Shown here piece after piece: positions 11,176 to 21,347 of a stretch of DNA of 64,000 nt (its first letter is position 1; every line of letters starts with the position of its first letter). The stretch spans positions 8,560,108 to 8,624,107 of the forward strand of contig QVOM02000023.1 of assembly GCA_003586115.2 (NCBI GenBank), given 5' to 3'. The translations under genes and the position numbers were made by a program. Source of the DNA: Salvator merianae (lineage: Eukaryota; Chordata; Lepidosauria; Squamata; Teiidae). The notes below the pieces were generated by a model. The model searched no databases. It saw nothing but the letters and a program-made list of their open reading frames with translations, and had not been told where the DNA came from.

Positions 11176-12057
11176 ATTTTGCAAACCGTGCTGTGCAAAA
11201 TTCAGCAACACTGTTGAACATACCAGAAAGTGCTTTTTCCCTTAAGCAATTGGGTGCAAAAAGAATTGGTCCTGCCTGGATCTTCAACAAAATGTACAAA
11301 ACCAGTGTAGATCTAAACCTGCATTCGTATTGGTGGGGTAAGTTTGCACCTCAGCTAAGTGGAAGCGTTGATGTGGTTTTTCTATGAAGTTCAAAAAAAT
11401 AAGGCCATGTTAGAACAATTCTACAGTTTTAGGACATGCACAGACACACAAAAGGCAAAAACAACTGTCAGGGACCACTGGTCTGGGGATTGAAAACAAA
11501 TTGGGGTACAAAACATCCCCACTGACCACAAACCATGTGATTTTTTTTTCTCCCAAACCTGTGGTGTTAATTCATAGTAAAAGGGACAAATAAGACAGAG
11601 CTTTGAAAAGGGGAAGGGCAGGTTTTCTCGCTTTTTGCACTATGCTCTCCAGCGTTGAACTGAGAGCTAATGATGTAGCTTTCATTATTTATTTATTTAT
11701 TTATGTATAATAAATTAGCCACGCAGGGGCCTAAATTCACCCAGTCCACCTTCATTAAATTGCCTTTTTGGCGCATTTTCCTGGAGTCGGTGTATATCCC
11801 ACGTTTCCTGGTCTGCCCTTAGGTTGACAGCCACCACCTTCCCAAAATCCTTCCTTCGGTGGAGGAAATTCTGGCGATTTGTTAAAGGCTCTGGATTAGT
11901 CCCTAAACCCCCCCCCCCTTTTCTGCCACCACTGCCAAATGTGTACAATCAATACACAGGGTTCTTGTGTTCGTGGACACTACCATCAATGGCAAAGAAT
12001 TTGCTTCCCCCCTTAAAACTCCCTCAACACAATGCTCCTATTGTTAGGAATGGAAAA

Positions 12058-12062
<5 letters not shown>
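11176..12062. other. Unique non-coding DNA
   Basis: No gene recognised. It includes a short (ATTT)n run at 11684-11703. The segment 11700-11900 has mixed composition with no repeat signature that I recognise. A plus-strand 171-residue frame beginning at 11824 runs straight through the GA microsatellite and is not credible as a gene. Confidence 0.5.

Positions 12063-12125
<63 letters not shown>
12063..12125. repeat. (GA)n microsatellite
   Basis: Thirty or so GA dinucleotides with one GG interruption near 12088. Frames across it read as (RE)n or (SL)n peptides. Confidence 0.95.
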
Positions 12126-12129
<4 letters not shown>

Positions 12130-12385
12130 GACACCATTCCTATCCTGTCTCCTCCATTGCCTTCTAATGTCAAAGAATTCCAAGGCTACAACTTCACAGT
12201 TGTTGAAGAAGGAAGCGAAGCCGTGCAGATTGCTTGCTTTGGGGGCAAAAGAGGACATTTAAGGGGCAAGACTGAAAGACCTTCTCTAGATGGGATTCAA
12301 CCCAACCAGGGAAAGCTAAGGGGAAGACCTTTCATTTAGCAGAAGATGGTTTTTTCTCAAAACCGATGATAACAAACGCAATGTT

Positions 12386-12640
12386 GGGCCTTTTTGCACT
12401 GGGGGCTAAGTGGTCTCCTTTCCACACGTTAATGCAAACTATTGGAGGCCCCGCCCACCACTGGTACACTCCACCCCCAAAGGATGGAGCATGACCCAGT
12501 TCAAGGGGCTCCTTGATTTGGATCACCAGTAGACCTCAACGTCAAGGTCCACCAATGGACCATTTTGGCCACCTGGACCAGCCTACACTTCATCCAGTGC
12601 AGACAAAGCAATCTAGCATGGTCTATCACCGGGCAACAAA
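12386..12640. mobile_element. Family G MITE, left-terminal copy
   Basis: The left end GGGCCTTTTTGCACT (12386-12400) is the complement of the family's right-end consensus AGTGCAGAAAGGCCC. It is followed by the GCCCCGCCCACCACTGG and GATGGAGCATGACCC blocks, then AGTAGACCTCAACGTCAAGG and GGACCATTTTGGCCACCTGG. The right terminus is not clear before the L2 piece. Confidence 0.6.
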
Positions 12641-12819
12641 TGGGAGACTACTACAAAGATATCTCTTTCAAAGTGGTCTCCTGTTGGAGTGATCTTCTGT
12701 TGGAGCAGGCCATCTTGTGTCCACACACGAGTGTCTGGAGCAGTCTATCACAAGGGAACAAATGGGTGGTGGTGCTTTGGATGTCCTGCTGTGGGTACCA
12801 CAAATCACTGAGTGTCATC

Positions 12820-13115
12820 TTTCCATTTCCCACAGTTGGTCCTTCTCTGTGGTGGCACCCACGCTGTGAACTGTCTCCCCTCTGATATTCATAGAATGCC
12901 TACACTTCTGGTTTTTAAGTGCCAACTGAAGACTTATCTTCTTACGGAGTCCTTTCCAGAGTGAATGTATGTTTGTTTCCTCTCCATCCTTGATTTTAAT
13001 CATGTTTTTATATAACTACTATGATTTTAGCTGTTTTTACTCTCTATACTGTGTAAATTGCTTTGAGATCATATTTTAAAGGGAAGTGGTATATAAATAT
13101 TTTAAATAAAGTAAT
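12820..13115 (+). mobile_element. L2 LINE 3' end with remnant of ORF2 C-terminus
   Basis: Read forward, the segment near 12890-12975 translates to an RMPTLLVFKCQLKTYLLTE-like sequence. This matches the typical L2 ORF2 C-terminal pattern (…F+..LKT.LF). It is followed by an A/T-rich 3' UTR ending in TTGCTTTGAGATC and GAAGTGGTATATAAATATTT, the standard L2-type terminus. It is 5'-truncated and inactive. Confidence 0.7.
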
Positions 13116-13131
13116 GGGGACTGGCTACCCC

Positions 13132-13132
13132 A

Positions 13133-13169
<37 letters not shown>

Positions 13170-13177
13170 GTTGTTGT
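13132..13177. repeat. (GAT)n-(TTG)n microsatellite
   Basis: About twelve GAT units followed by TTGTTGTTG. It lies immediately downstream of the L2 3' end, so it may have grown from the element's tail. Confidence 0.9.
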
Positions 13178-14460
13178 ATTTTATAGAAAGTTGTAAAAAG
13201 TGGTCATATGCCTGGTCTTCTCTACATATAGTCAAAACCAGGCTATAAAAGGACTGAGTTATGTGAGGGATGACTGTATATATTTCTTTTGCATAAAAAT
13301 TATTTGGTCTTTTAAGGTGAAGAGATGTAAAAAAAAACCCTGAAAAATGAGATGAAACGGAGTGGTTCAGATTGGTAAGTTTAGACTTCTGTTTGGCTTA
13401 AGACCCTTTTCCTTTTTGGTGCTATGGTGCATTTATCGATTCTTATTTTAATGTGTTTGGACTTATAGACTGCTCTTTACCAACGACTCCAGAACAGATT
13501 TTAAGATTATCTGTCTATCTATCTATCCATCCATCCATCCATCTATCTAATTTAAAGCATTAAATTTAAATTAATGCTTATTTGGGGGCCCTCCTGGTTT
13601 TCACTGAGTAAAGCCCTGCTCCAGATCTTGGAGTGGTCCTCTACTCGCTGGTTATTCTGTGGAGACGTCCTTCTACACGATGGTGGAGCTTGTCTGTGGA
13701 ACGTCGGCAGCTACGTTTCGCGTCTGCGTGTCTCTCTCTGTGTGCTTGAGATTCACTGGAAAGGGACCCTTTGTTCCTCTTACTGGGGAGTTTTCTTCAG
13801 AGCGTAGAAAGAGAGGAGGGAAAGGCAGCATGTCCCAGATAAATCAAGGGGTCTCCTGTGAGGCGAAAACACATCAACCGGACCCCGGGGCCGGCTTGTC
13901 TGGAGGCTTAAACTGATTACGCTGGCTTGCCTTTTTTGCCCACAACCCTGCTGGCTGCGCGTCCAAGAACAACTGGCGTTTGATTCTGAGGGGGCCGACA
14001 AGGAGGCCTTGCCTTCCCAAGTCTTCTGCAGCCCTTGTAATGTCACCTTTATCCCCCTAAATAATGCAGGGCATTGTCTGCTTTCGCCCTTACCCCTTCT
14101 CGAGTAATCTCAGACGTGCTTTAATGTCAGTAGCAATTCTGTCAGTAACACAATCCTGGATGGGCATGGCGTTCCCAAAAGTGGCTTGAACTCTTTCCCC
14201 CCACCCCTTTCCAATTCTCCCCCCCTCCCCTCCGGTTCATTCCCAAAAAAAAAAGAAAACGTTTCTGCAGATGCAAAAGCTTGCGCGTGCATTGCATGGG
14301 AGCATTTCCACGAGACTGCTTTTCTGGTGCAGATTGGCTTCACCCCAGATATGATCCTAAGGCAGTTTTAAAATCCTTGTGCTTCACGATACACGTTTTG
14401 TCAAGGTGGCGAATGCTTAATGTGGCTATGTCCGCATGTGGGGAAAGGGAGTAACAGGGT
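13178..14460. other. Unique non-coding DNA
   Basis: It contains a short (CTAT)/(CCAT) tract at 13510-13550 and a poly-A run near 14247. 13570-14110 is relatively GC-rich and free of repeats that I recognise. Overlapping frames of 77-88 residues on both strands carry no domain signature. No splice-bounded exon could be defended. Confidence 0.5.
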
Positions 14461-14464
14461 ATCC

Positions 14465-15115
14465 CTGCCGCCGTGCAGTCACTCATGTCATGCCAGCCAA
14501 TCACTGGGCCTTGCTGTGCTCGGGAGGCTCCGCCCACTGCTGGCCTGCTCCTGTGGTCTGTCCCACTGGTAGACCTCAATATCAAGATCTATTGACGGAC
14601 CAGCGTGGCCTAGTCCAGAACTCAGTAGTCCAAACTACTGGGGGTCCCTTTTGGTGGTGTACCAAAGCCCGCTGCCGAAATGGGTTCCCTGGAGGCTTTG
14701 AGGCTAGGAACCTTCTCCCTAGTCCTTCAGAGCCTTTGGATGTTGGCCCCAAAGCTTGTGCAAACTTCGGGGCTGGTGTGTACCAGGGTCACTGTGCAGA
14801 CAGTGCTGGTCCAGACCACGCCTGATTGTGGTCCGAACCTGTGGTCCTTGACGGTCCGGATCCCCTGGTTCAGATCACAGCCTTTCAGTGCAGAAAAGCC
14901 CATTGTGGTAGCGCCAAGAAAGAGGAATGGAGGAAGAGGGAAAGGAACAAAATAGAGGAGGAGAAAGCGGAGGCAGTAAACTCAATTAAATGGAGCTACC
15001 GGTGATACCGAACAGGACCTCCCTAATCCAGATCAGGCTCTGCCTAATGCAGATGGAACGTACCAGCACTATGAAGCCCTTAATTCTGGATTAAGTATCC
15101 ATGCAGAAAGGGCCA
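14465..15115. mobile_element. Family G MITE, long-form copy or two overlapping copies
   Basis: Family blocks follow in order: GGCTCCGCCCACTGCTGG, TGGTAGACCTCAATATCAAG, TTTTGGTGGTGTACCAAAGC, GCCGAAATGGGTTCCCTGG, TTTGAGGCTAGGAACCTTC, AAGCTTGTGCAAACTTCGGG, TGCTGGTCCAGACCACG. There are two right-end-like sites, CAGTGCAGAAAAGCCC (14887-14902) and ATGCAGAAAGGGCC (15101-15114). The second implies either a longer form or a second truncated element. Confidence 0.6.
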
Positions 15116-15173
15116 TAGTCTCCAATCTAAAGGAAGTCCTTCAAACTGGTCCCCAAATGCGACTTAAAGGGAA

Positions 15174-15470
15174 GCAGCACGGTGGCGCAGAAGGCTAAGG
15201 CACTGATCTTTCAATAGGAGGATCGGAGTTCGAGACCCTTGTCTGCCGTGTAGAGGGGATGAACGCCCTCTACTGGCCTCTAGCTCCAGCCAACCTAGCT
15301 GTTCGAAAGCAAGTAATTGCAAGTAGATAAATAGGGAGCATCACATTGTGTGTTGCGGAAGATAGATAGATGTAAGCTTTGGGGCGAAAAATAACCTTGT
15401 AAGCCGCTTTGAGTCAGCTTCGGCCGAGAAAAGCGGCGTATAAAAAAACAAGTTCTTCTTCTTCTTCTTC
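15174..15470 (+). mobile_element. tRNA-headed SINE (family A), reference full copy
   Basis: This is the most complete copy in the window. The head AGCACGGTGGCGCAGAAGG contains an A-box-like element, and GGAGTTCGAGACCC is a B-box-like element (both near 15178-15237). Then come a unique middle (CCCTCTACTGGCCTCTAGC), GTTCGAAAGCAAGTAATTGC, the tail CTTGTAAGCCGCTTTGAGTC, a hairpin-like GCTTCGGCCGAGAAAAGC, and (TTC)5. The tail resembles the 3' ends of L2-type LINEs in reptiles, which would supply retrotransposition machinery in trans (inference). Confidence 0.85.
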
Positions 15471-16520
15471 AGTACGTTGTTTCTGAATCAATCTGTAAAA
15501 GAAAACTGGTTGCGAGGTTATATCTCTACCTTTTTAAAATCCCAGGGGAAAAAAGAGGCTGTACAAGTAGAAGAACCTCTTGTCTCCATTCTGAGAAAAC
15601 CTTCACTTCTTGAATTTTTTTATTGCAACCAACTAAAGAATCCAGGGCCCTGTATTATAAATCAAGGAAATATTTAGGATTGTCTTACGCTGATCTTTGT
15701 GCAATGAGTCACCTTTTTTTCTAGGAGGGGTGGGCAGAGGAGGAAATACCTACCTCGTAGTAAATTACAGTCAATAGGTACATAGTTTTATGTTCCTAGA
15801 TTGAGCTCCCAAGCTTTAATTATTAAGCATTATAATATATGCAAGAAAACACACTCCTGCTGTCTTACATGTTATTGTGATGACATTGCCTGATAATGTA
15901 TATTTCACAAAGTCAAGATTATCTGATATTTTAAAAAGGATTATGACTTCTGTCAGTTCAACAAATTTCAGATTCAGAAGTTGTTCGTTGAACTGCCATC
16001 CCATCAGGGTTAGCTCATAATGACTACTGTGGAAACACTCTAGCAGTTTCCTTAGCGAGGATCAAACCGGTGACCTTCTGGTTTCTAGGTGGAGCTACAG
16101 GCACTCCAAAGGCAGCACACAGGCCTGTGAAATAGGAAGAGATAATCTGAAAGAAGGTGGGTTTTAGATACATCCTGGCTATTTATGGTTTTGTTGGGAA
16201 TAAAACATGGCTGTCTGGGATTGATCAAGAACTCACCCCTGCCACCTTATTATCCAGATTTTCATTTATGTGAAGCCTTCCAAGAATGCAGACCACACAA
16301 TCAGGAACTTAAGTTGCAATAAGCAATTTTGTTTGAATGCCAGAAAACTAAGCCCTTATGGTAGGATCAATTCAGCAGTGGAACTAGGTACCCAATAAGG
16401 CAATGGATTTTAGAGTTTCAATGTTTGTCTCCACTTATAGTATGAAATTCTCAGAGTTGCCCATCATTTTCTTTCAAGACGTTTCATGTAGAAAATCCAT
16501 CATTGTGATGGAAAACCTGT
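15471..16520. other. Unique A/T-rich DNA
   Basis: No gene. Near 16054-16090, GATCAAACCGGTGACCTTCTGG on the minus strand looks like a tRNA-derived B-box region, so a decayed SINE head may be present at about 16000-16100. Confidence 0.5.
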
Positions 16521-16547
16521 CGCTCTTCAGGAGTCCGAGGACCAGGA

Positions 16548-16566
16548 ATTCTGGGAGCTGTAGTCC
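16548..16566 (-). promoter_or_regulatory. ZNF143/SBS-like motif
   Basis: The minus strand reads ACTACAGCTCCCAGAATT, fitting the vertebrate ACTAYRNNNCCCR motif associated with ZNF143 (Staf). A second match (ACTACAGCACCCA, minus strand) lies at 18705-18717. In reptiles this motif is also common inside dispersed repeats, so a working promoter is not implied. Confidence 0.35.
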
Positions 16567-17009
16567 AGGCTTTTGTAACTGATGTTACTTCTGGTATATT
16601 TGCTTAGCTGGAGCCAGCACCCAACAGAAAAAGGTAAATGAATATTTAGAGCGGAGAGTTCCAGGTTTCCAAATGGCTGTGCCTTTTTACTGCTGCGTAT
16701 CCTGCAGCAACACAATCAAGTTTATTTCCATCCTGCCATCAAACTGCAGTTAAAACAAAGCAAAGTAGGTTCTCAACTTGAGCAGGAAAACCGTGAGCTT
16801 TTGGTGGCTGTTGTCTGTAGTGGATTCATGGTATATGTGCTTAAAAGCAACTTAAATGCCCCCTGTTTTTAACTCTGCAGTGCCAAAGGATATAATTGCT
16901 ATGAAGGGTATGGGATCATCTCAGCCATGTGGGTGTGGCCAGGTGGAAAAGAAGACGGACCTCTTACACATTTAATTAGTTTTTCCTCAGGCAGGCAAGA
17001 TCTACTGGA

Positions 17010-17350
17010 ATTCTACCTTCTTTGCAACTATTAAAGGTGTAAGAGCTCTGCAATTCCCTCTTCTATACAACTACAAAAACTGGGGAAAGCTTTTAGCGTG
17101 GTCAGATGGGAAGGACAATGGGGCTTTTGTACCTTTACCAGTTGCATAGAAGAGGGAATTTTGCCTGCGTGATTAGCAACTGCTAAAAGTGCAAGAGCCC
17201 TGCCCACATTTCCTTTGGACCAAAAAGTGACGGTTCTTTTGCTGGGTTACATCTATGATGATTAGACAGGGCTCCTGCACCATTAATAGCTGCAAAGAAG
17301 GGGGAAATTCAGCATCCCTTGCCTGTATGATGAGTTAAACCTGCCAAAAT
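17010..17350. repeat. Dispersed palindromic repeat, left part
   Basis: AATTCCCTCTTCTATACAAC at 17052-17071 is complementary (19 of 20 bases) to GTTGCATAGAAGAGGGAATT at 17141-17160. A block of the type CTATTAAAGGTGTAAGAGC occurs at 17030 and again at 17693. The related texts GCTAAAAGTGCAAGAGCCC (17182) and GCACCATTAATAGCTGC (17277) also appear. This looks like an old hairpin-forming DNA element of unknown family. Its other part lies at 17680-17770. Confidence 0.55.
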
Positions 17351-17679
17351 CAGGGATGTGCAAAATTTGGTTCATATTTGAAAATTCAGTCGAACGGTTC
17401 ATGTTCGCGAATGATAGTATCAAAGCAAACCTTAAGTTGTTCGAACATCTGAAAATTCGTTTGAAGTGCTCTCCAGCTTGCAAACAAGAATAATTCAGTG
17501 AAACAGTTGTGTTTGGCGTGGTTTTGACCTTGAAAGGGGCCTTTTTCAATGGAAAAAGAATTGTATCTTTCTTTTTTCAAACAATGGTTCATTCGATTTA
17601 CCAGTTTCCCGTCGAACCAAACACGTCTGCAACTCAGTGGTGAACCCAGCGCACAATTTTTGCCCATGCACATCCCTAG
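17351..17679. mobile_element. hAT-like MITE with CAGGGATGTGCA termini
   Basis: It begins CAGGGATGTGCAAAATTTGG and ends TGCACATCCCTAG, giving near-perfect terminal inverted repeats of about 12 bp. Such CAGGG-type ends are typical of hAT-superfamily elements. Flanking 8-mers (GCCAAAAT / CTGAAATT) agree only partly, so the target-site duplication is decayed or absent. The element sits between two parts of the palindromic repeat and probably inserted into it. Interior text rich in TTCGAAC-like motifs recurs at 29.2 kb and 48.6-48.9 kb. Confidence 0.7.
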
Positions 17680-17770
17680 CTGAAATTGCCTCTTCTGCAC
17701 AGCTATTAAAGGTGTAGGAGCCCTCTTTTGCTCTCTGTCTGGCCATGTGCCTATTCCACTTACTTTGTCA
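17680..17770. repeat. Dispersed palindromic repeat, right part
   Basis: GCTATTAAAGGTGTAGGAGCCC at 17701-17722 matches the left part's repeated block. This supports the view that the hAT-like MITE split an older element. Confidence 0.5.
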
Positions 17771-19779
17771 CACCCACAGCTTATGCAAAAGCAGTGTTTA
17801 TTACAGCGCCATGCAGATAGCGGGGAATCCATTTTGGTAATTAAGGGCTGGTTTCTATTTACAGGCCAGAGATACTATCTTACAAATGTGCTTACACTGT
17901 GACTTAATCTATTCAATTTGTATTTTTTTTCTCGAAGTTGTTACGTGGCTCGCTTTCAGCGTTGTATACACATGTTTGGCAGGGTGATCTGACACTTTGC
18001 TGGGATTTTTTTCTGGCCGCTATGAGCTCCTGGGAATCATCTCTGGGAGATGTAGGCTTCTCCCTGTCTCTGGAATAATTATAGCCTATTGTGTTTTTAA
18101 ATTATCTTTTTTGTTTTAAAAATCTGCAACCCATTCAGTTTCTGGAAGTTCAAGGCAGGTAATGATTAGCTTCATTGTATCCTGCAGAGATTTCTTTACA
18201 ACAAGACAGCTTGCCCCAAGGGCTCTCAACGCCTGAGAACAGGGCCTGCTGTAGTCTGCACTAGCATGCAGATGGCAGGTGCCTATTCTGGGATACAATC
18301 TCAAATAAGGTCCAGTGCAGAAAGGCCTTAGTTACCAACGTTTCCTGTGTAGTATGTTTCCATCCTTCCTTTCTTCCTTGACAGTCTTTCTCATTTTCAA
18401 AGGTGAAAACCAAGATGCTTGATAGGATTATGCTTTCCCTTCAACTTACAAGTGTCAAAACAAAAACGAAAGCTACTTACTGTCAAGAGTGAGGCAGTTC
18501 CCTGGCTGTGTACCAACACTGTGTCCCTGATACATCCCAAATATGGCATTATATTTAGATCTTTGGCTGTGCATAGATGACTTATGGTCAAAGCCTGGCT
18601 CTATGGTAGACTGGAAAGCATTGGAGAATAGGGGTAGAGGAGTTCTCTAGCTCTCTCTGAAGTTCAGCTTCCATAATTCCATGACACACTCCCCCATAGA
18701 ATGATGGGTGCTGTAGTTTAGGAACATCTGCATTCTTTCAGTTCAGGGTTGTCTAAAGGGGGCCTAACCCCCTATATTCCATGAAAGTCAATGTTCTTGT
18801 GGGTTCCAGTTTCCACAAGCTGCAGCCGTAGCAAAGGTTGGCTCTATGCCACATAGATGTAATGCAATTGACTATGCCCTCATGACAGCTTGCCTGTGTA
18901 CCAGAAGTGGGAGGCCCAGCAATGACATTGTAAAGGAGCCAAACTGGTAACTCCTCAAAAGAGGGGACCTTGCTGGCATGAGAATGCTTTTTCCCAAAGA
19001 AGCACCCTTGTACCTATATGTGGGTGCTGACATGCACCTTCAACATGTCAGCAGGTGTCCTGTGGGTGGATAATCCCCACCTTGGAGCAGTAGTACTTCT
19101 GAGTAGATGGGCAGGTTCAGTCCAGGTCCTATTGCATGTTTTCCCAAATCTGCTCACCCACCACCCCTGGGAGCTTAGGGAGGGAGAGGAGGACCAATAC
19201 GTCCCTTCCAGTTAGCTCTTTTCCCTTCTTCTTTGATGCATTTCAGCTGCTTGTTTGGGGTGCCAGAAAAGGCAGGGTGATTTTGCTGTCTTCCCCCTAG
19301 GGAATCTCTACTCCACCAGTCCCAAAGGGCATGAATCACTGCTTGGTTTCTCCACATACCCCAGAGGACAATACCTTCACCATAGTCAGATGCAGAATGC
19401 ACTCAAAGTAACAATGGCTTCTGCATTGTTCTTGCTAAATGCAGCATTCCCATTCCAGGAATGTTTTCTGACAGGTTTATGTCTGCAAGAATATAAAGGA
19501 CACGTGAATGAGGGAGAAATGACGGACAATAATGGATGTCAGAACTAGGTGCCAAAGGAGTCATTGGTTGGAAGCGGTTGCGTGGAGAGCATAAAGTACT
19601 GAATTGCCTTTGTCCTCATGTGGCATATCTGCTTCTTCCTGAAGTATTTGAGTTTGATATCATGTTCCGTGTGACTCCGAGGGGTACTTACACTCGGGAA
19701 CATTTGTAGGGGAAGCGGTATATATTCCTGACTGTTGGGTTTTTAGAGGCATTTAATGGGCAACTGTAAGAAGAGAAGA
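17771..19779. other. Unique non-coding DNA
   Basis: No gene. Near 18300-18330 the text GTCCAGTGCAGAAAGGCC resembles a family G MITE right end. A second ZNF143-like match lies at 18705-18717. Frames are all under 100 residues and lie on both strands. Confidence 0.5.
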
Positions 19780-19870
19780 GAAACCTGGGCTTGGCAGCAA
19801 ACTGGCAGCTAGTGCAGCTCTTTTAAGACAGGTGTGATGTGCATCCAGCCAACTGTTCCAGCTGTTCTGA
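19780..19870 (-). mobile_element. Small L2 LINE ORF2 fragment
   Basis: The plus-strand text CAAACTGGCAGCTAGTGCAGC, followed by TTTTAAGACAGGTGTGATGTG, is the antisense of the L2 'LHWLP'-type coding region and its neighbourhood. It is short and decayed. Confidence 0.45.
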
Positions 19871-20424
19871 CATCCTCAGATTGGCAAGTATCAATGGCAT
19901 CAGTGCCTTCAGGAAGGCAGTCCTCCTCCTTGACTTTTGGGTGAATTGGCAACCTCACAGAAGAGGCTCCACATGGGTGTTCTCCTCTGCTGCTCGGGTT
20001 GCTGGCACTGTTTTTGCTCATGCAAATGCTGGGGATGGCTGATAAGGACATTTCTGAATGCCTTCCCTGATGCACTTCACCGCTTGTTGTGGCGTCTGGA
20101 TCTCCCCGGCTTATGGGAGGATTGCAAAGCGAGAGACAGGGAGTCTGTCAGAGGCAGAGCTACAATGGGCCAAGCCAGCTGCTCTTCAGGTCTGGTGAGC
20201 TGGCTCTCTGGCATCTGAAAGGCAAACTTTTGCAATTAAGGCAGCTCTCCCTCCCTCCCTCCCCCACTTTGCTAGAAGAGGCTCCTTCACCAGGGTTTGG
20301 CCACACCTCAATTGCAGGCTTTTCATGGAACTGGGAGAGGTAGCTTGAGGTAAATGTGAGTTGCCAGAACAAGCAAGGAATCATCCATGCAGTTTCCCAA
20401 CTGTTGAGAAAGCCAAGGTGCCTT
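19871..20424. other. Non-coding stretch, no gene recognised
   Basis: It contains a short (CCCT)n run near 20248-20264. Overlapping frames of 67-96 residues on both strands have no recognisable motif. Confidence 0.5.
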
Positions 20425-21140
20425 TCTAGTGCATCTCTGTTCACCAGCAAAGGTGGGGTGGCACTGGAGGACAGTTATTGTAGACCTCTCAACATTTCAT
20501 GGTTGAAGCAATTAAACTAGGCAGCATCCCAACATCGCATGATGAAGCCACAGATCTTTGGATTGCCCCTGTTACCTTTCTTGTAGATAAACAGTTGGTA
20601 TGCAGCAAACCAGCTGTGGTGCAGCAAACCAGCTGTGACGCAGCAAACCAATTGAGGCGCAGCAAACGGGTTGAGCGCAGCAAACTGGTTGTGGCGCAGC
20701 AAACCAGTTGTGACACAGCAAACGGGTTGAGCGCAGCAAACCGGTTGTGGCGCAGCAAACCGGTTGAGGCGCAGCAAACCGGTTGAGCGCAGCGAACCGG
20801 TTGTGGCGCAGCGAACGGGTTGAGCGCAGCAAACCGGTTGTGGCACAGCAAACTGGTTGTGGCGCAGCAAACCGGTTGAGGCGCAGCAAACATTCCAACA
20901 TCGCATGATGAAGCCACAGATGTTTGTGGGTAATTTACTGCATATCTAGCTAGGCTGCCTCTTTCTATTGTATCTCTGTTTCCCAGTAAAGGTGCGGTGG
21001 GACTGGAGGACAGTTATTTTAGACCTCTCAAAATTACATGGTTGAAACAATTAAACTAGGCAGCAACCCAACATCGCATGATGAAGGCAAAGATGTTTGG
21101 ATTGCCCCTGTTACCTTTCTTGTAGATATACAGTTGGTAT
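20425..21140. repeat. 539-bp segmental tandem duplication framing the minisatellite
   Basis: Sequence from about 20425 to 20601 recurs at about 20964-21140 with the same order and about 90% identity (ACTGGAGGACAGTTATT, then TAAACTAGGCAGCA, CCAACATCGCATGATGAAG, GATTGCCCCTGTTACCTTTC, ACAGTTGGTATGCAGC). The offset is 539 bp throughout. A third partial copy of the CAACATCGCATGATGAAG block directly follows the first array at 20895. The text TAATTTACTGCATATCTA is also shared between 20931 and 21523. Confidence 0.85.
20602..20891. repeat. Minisatellite array 1, 18-19-bp unit
   Basis: The unit is GCAGCAAACCGGTTGAGC, with variants GTGGC and GAGGC at the end and ACCAGTT or ACGGGTT in the centre. There are about 15 units. 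Six contain the perfect palindrome AACCGGTT (20739, 20758, 20777, 20795, 20832, 20870). Because many units are multiples of 3 bp without stops, both strands stay open in several frames (…RSKPVE… or …CCAQPV…). These frames are an array property. Confidence 0.95.
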
Positions 21141-21347
21141 GCAGCAAACCAGTTGAGTGCAGCAAATCGGTTGAGCGCAGCAAACCAGTTGAACGCAGCA
21201 AACCGGTTGAGCGCAGCAAACCGGTTGAGCGCAGCAAACCGGTTGAGCGCAGCAAACCGGTTGAGCGCAGCAAACCGGTTGTGGTGCAGCAAACCGGTTG
21301 GGGCCCAGCAAACCAGTTGGGGCCCAGCACACTGGTTGGGGTGTAGC
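21141..21347. repeat. Minisatellite array 2, more homogeneous 18-bp unit
   Basis: About 11 units of the same repeat follow the second copy of the 539-bp unit. Perfect AACCGGTT occurs at 21201, 21219, 21237, 21255, 21273 and 21292, an almost exact 18-bp phase. It is more uniform than array 1, which suggests more recent homogenisation. It decays at the right edge into GGGGCCCAGC units. Confidence 0.95.

Noticed and set aside
11824..12339. 171-residue frame with an (RE)n centre
   Set aside because: It passes through the (GA)n microsatellite; the flanks show no protein signature.
15178..15240. Possible tRNA gene
   Set aside because: A- and B-box-like sites are present, but a cloverleaf is not formed convincingly and the same sequence continues into the SINE body in other copies.
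17386..17832. 148-residue minus-strand frame
   Set aside because: It lies mostly inside the hAT-like MITE and shows no transposase signature.
20489..20917. 142-, 129- and 109-residue frames on the minus strand with repeated LRSTGLLR / CCAQPV peptides
   Set aside because: They arise from an 18-bp (multiple of three) repeat without stops. Several frames are open at once on both strands, and the duplicated copies show no silent-site excess.
20602..21347. Array superficially like a CRISPR locus
   Set aside because: Units are directly adjacent with no unique spacers, there are no cas genes, and the setting is vertebrate DNA.
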